Assembly (NCBI GenBank): GCA_021833085.1
Contig: JAKBGL010000071.1
Span: forward strand, 1-6,518
DNA length: 6,518 bases
Source: Actinomycetes bacterium
Lineage (GTDB): Bacteria; Actinomycetota; Acidimicrobiia; Acidimicrobiales; Acidimicrobiaceae
Direction of reading: 5' to 3'
Under the pieces are notes generated by a model, which worked only from the letters and a program-made list of their open reading frames with translations, ran no database searches and was not told where the DNA came from. Both the position numbers and the translations under genes were made by a program. Each line of letters starts with the position of its first letter. Position 1 is the first letter of the stretch. Of the stretch, positions 5,963 to 6,518 are shown piece after piece.

Positions 5963-6518
5963 GTGCGCACTACGACCGTTAATGAGTTAGGTAAGGTACT
6001 AGGAACCGACGAGGAGCCTTTTATCCTTGACGTTCGAGACGAGGACGAAGTCAGAGATTGGGGTATGCCTCACGCCTTCAACATCCCTCTTTCGGAGCTT
6101 GGAAACAGAGTTGAAGAGCTACCCAAAGACAGAACTATCTTTACTCTTTGTCTCGCAGGATCCCGATCACAACAGGCAGCTGCCTTACTTGAAGAGCAGG
6201 GCTTTGACGTCCTTTCGATCGACGGAGGCATAACTGCCTGGGCAGGTTACTACGACACTGCTTCGGTCACAGCCGGTAAAGCTGAAGTTGTCCAAGTCAG
6301 AAGGAGAGGGAAGGGGTGTCTATCCTATGTGATTGGACACGGTGACTCCGCCTTTGTAGTCGATCCCTCTGTAGACGCGCATGAATATATCAAAGTTGCT
6401 CAAGAGCATGGCTGGCGTATTAAGCGGGTCTTTGATACACACCTACATGCAGATCATATCTCAGGCGCACGAGAGCTAGCGAAACAGACTGGAGCATCCC
6501 TGATGCTCAATCCCACCG
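5963..6518 (+). CDS. Rhodanese-metallo-beta-lactamase fusion, likely persulfide dioxygenase (3' end outside window)
   Basis: The frame opened by the GTG at 5963 stays open to the window edge (185 residues seen). Residues 1-98 are a rhodanese domain: ILDVRDEDEV (21-30), NIPLSEL (40-46), active-site loop CLAGSRS with Cys63, and SIDGGITAWAGY (85-96). A linker then leads to an MBL-fold domain beginning near 108, with CLSYVIGHGDSAFVVDP (119-135) as the first strands and the metal motif THLHADH (159-165; His160, His162, Asp164, His165). H-x-H-x-D-H in the form HLHADHISGA is typical of ETHE1-like persulfide dioxygenases, non-heme iron enzymes that oxidise thiol persulfide to sulfite. The rhodanese domain could feed or drain that reaction. 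The order here is rhodanese first, whereas the staphylococcal CstB and some fused PDOs carry the MBL part first. The rest of the MBL domain is not visible, so hydrolase activity cannot be excluded. Confidence 0.85.
   Translation, partial: MRTTTVNELGKVLGTDEEPFILDVRDEDEVRDWGMPHAFNIPLSELGNRVEELPKDRTIFTLCLAGSRSQQAAALLEEQGFDVLSIDGGITAWAGYYDTASVTAGKAEVVQVRRRGKGCLSYVIGHGDSAFVVDPSVDAHEYIKVAQEHGWRIKRVFDTHLHADHISGARELAKQTGASLMLNPT
6078..6097 (+). repeat. 20-nt exact direct repeat, second copy
   Basis: Identical to 5767-5786 and in the same codon phase. It lies in the rhodanese domain of the fusion protein, at the same residue positions (40-45) as in the single-domain rhodanese. Confidence 0.7.

Noticed and set aside
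6027..6233. 68-residue open frame on the + strand
   Set aside because: It overlaps the rhodanese domain of the fusion gene in another frame; the GTG-initiated frame carries all rhodanese and MBL motifs.

Overview
The window is a dense bacterial segment with every supported gene on the + strand. Base composition is moderate (about half GC by eye), and TTG and GTG starts are frequent. The first block is a XerD-type recombinase, a DksA/TraR-type zinc-finger protein and an M50 site-2 protease. Its order and protein style (for example the NFADS/QVTAERGE stretch of the zinc-finger protein) recall Actinobacteria, perhaps Acidimicrobiia of moderate GC. That placement is recalled by eye, not searched, and is tentative.

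Layout. (1) 2-1961: a tight housekeeping-type cluster. xerD is cut by the left edge of the window. The zinc-finger protein starts 17 nt after its stop, and the M50 protease overlaps the zinc-finger gene by an ATGA. (2) 2029-3249: a 12-TM MFS transporter. (3) 3250-3455: a 206-nt leader rich in inverted repeats, followed by an APC-family amino-acid/polyamine-type permease (3456-4958). Its start is placed at a TTG behind a strong Shine-Dalgarno sequence. (4) 4959-5105: a spacer with a terminator-like hairpin, then a small unrecognised membrane-anchored protein with a proline run and two cysteines (5106-5570). (5) 5571-6518: the most interesting part. A perfect 20-bp palindrome with a TACCCC/GGGGTA core overlaps a candidate promoter. 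It precedes a single-domain rhodanese and then a GTG-initiated protein with an N-terminal rhodanese domain and a C-terminal metallo-beta-lactamase fold, which runs off the right edge.

Reading of the last block. The rhodanese plus rhodanese-MBL pair looks like a sulfide/persulfide handling operon, in which rhodaneses move sulfane sulfur and the ETHE1-like domain oxidises persulfide to sulfite. The palindrome resembles GC-rich operators of the CsoR/RcnR repressor family, whose CstR branch senses persulfides and controls such operons. No repressor gene is inside the window, so the regulatory link is inference. No RNA genes, insertion sequences, CRISPR arrays or reverse-strand genes could be supported.
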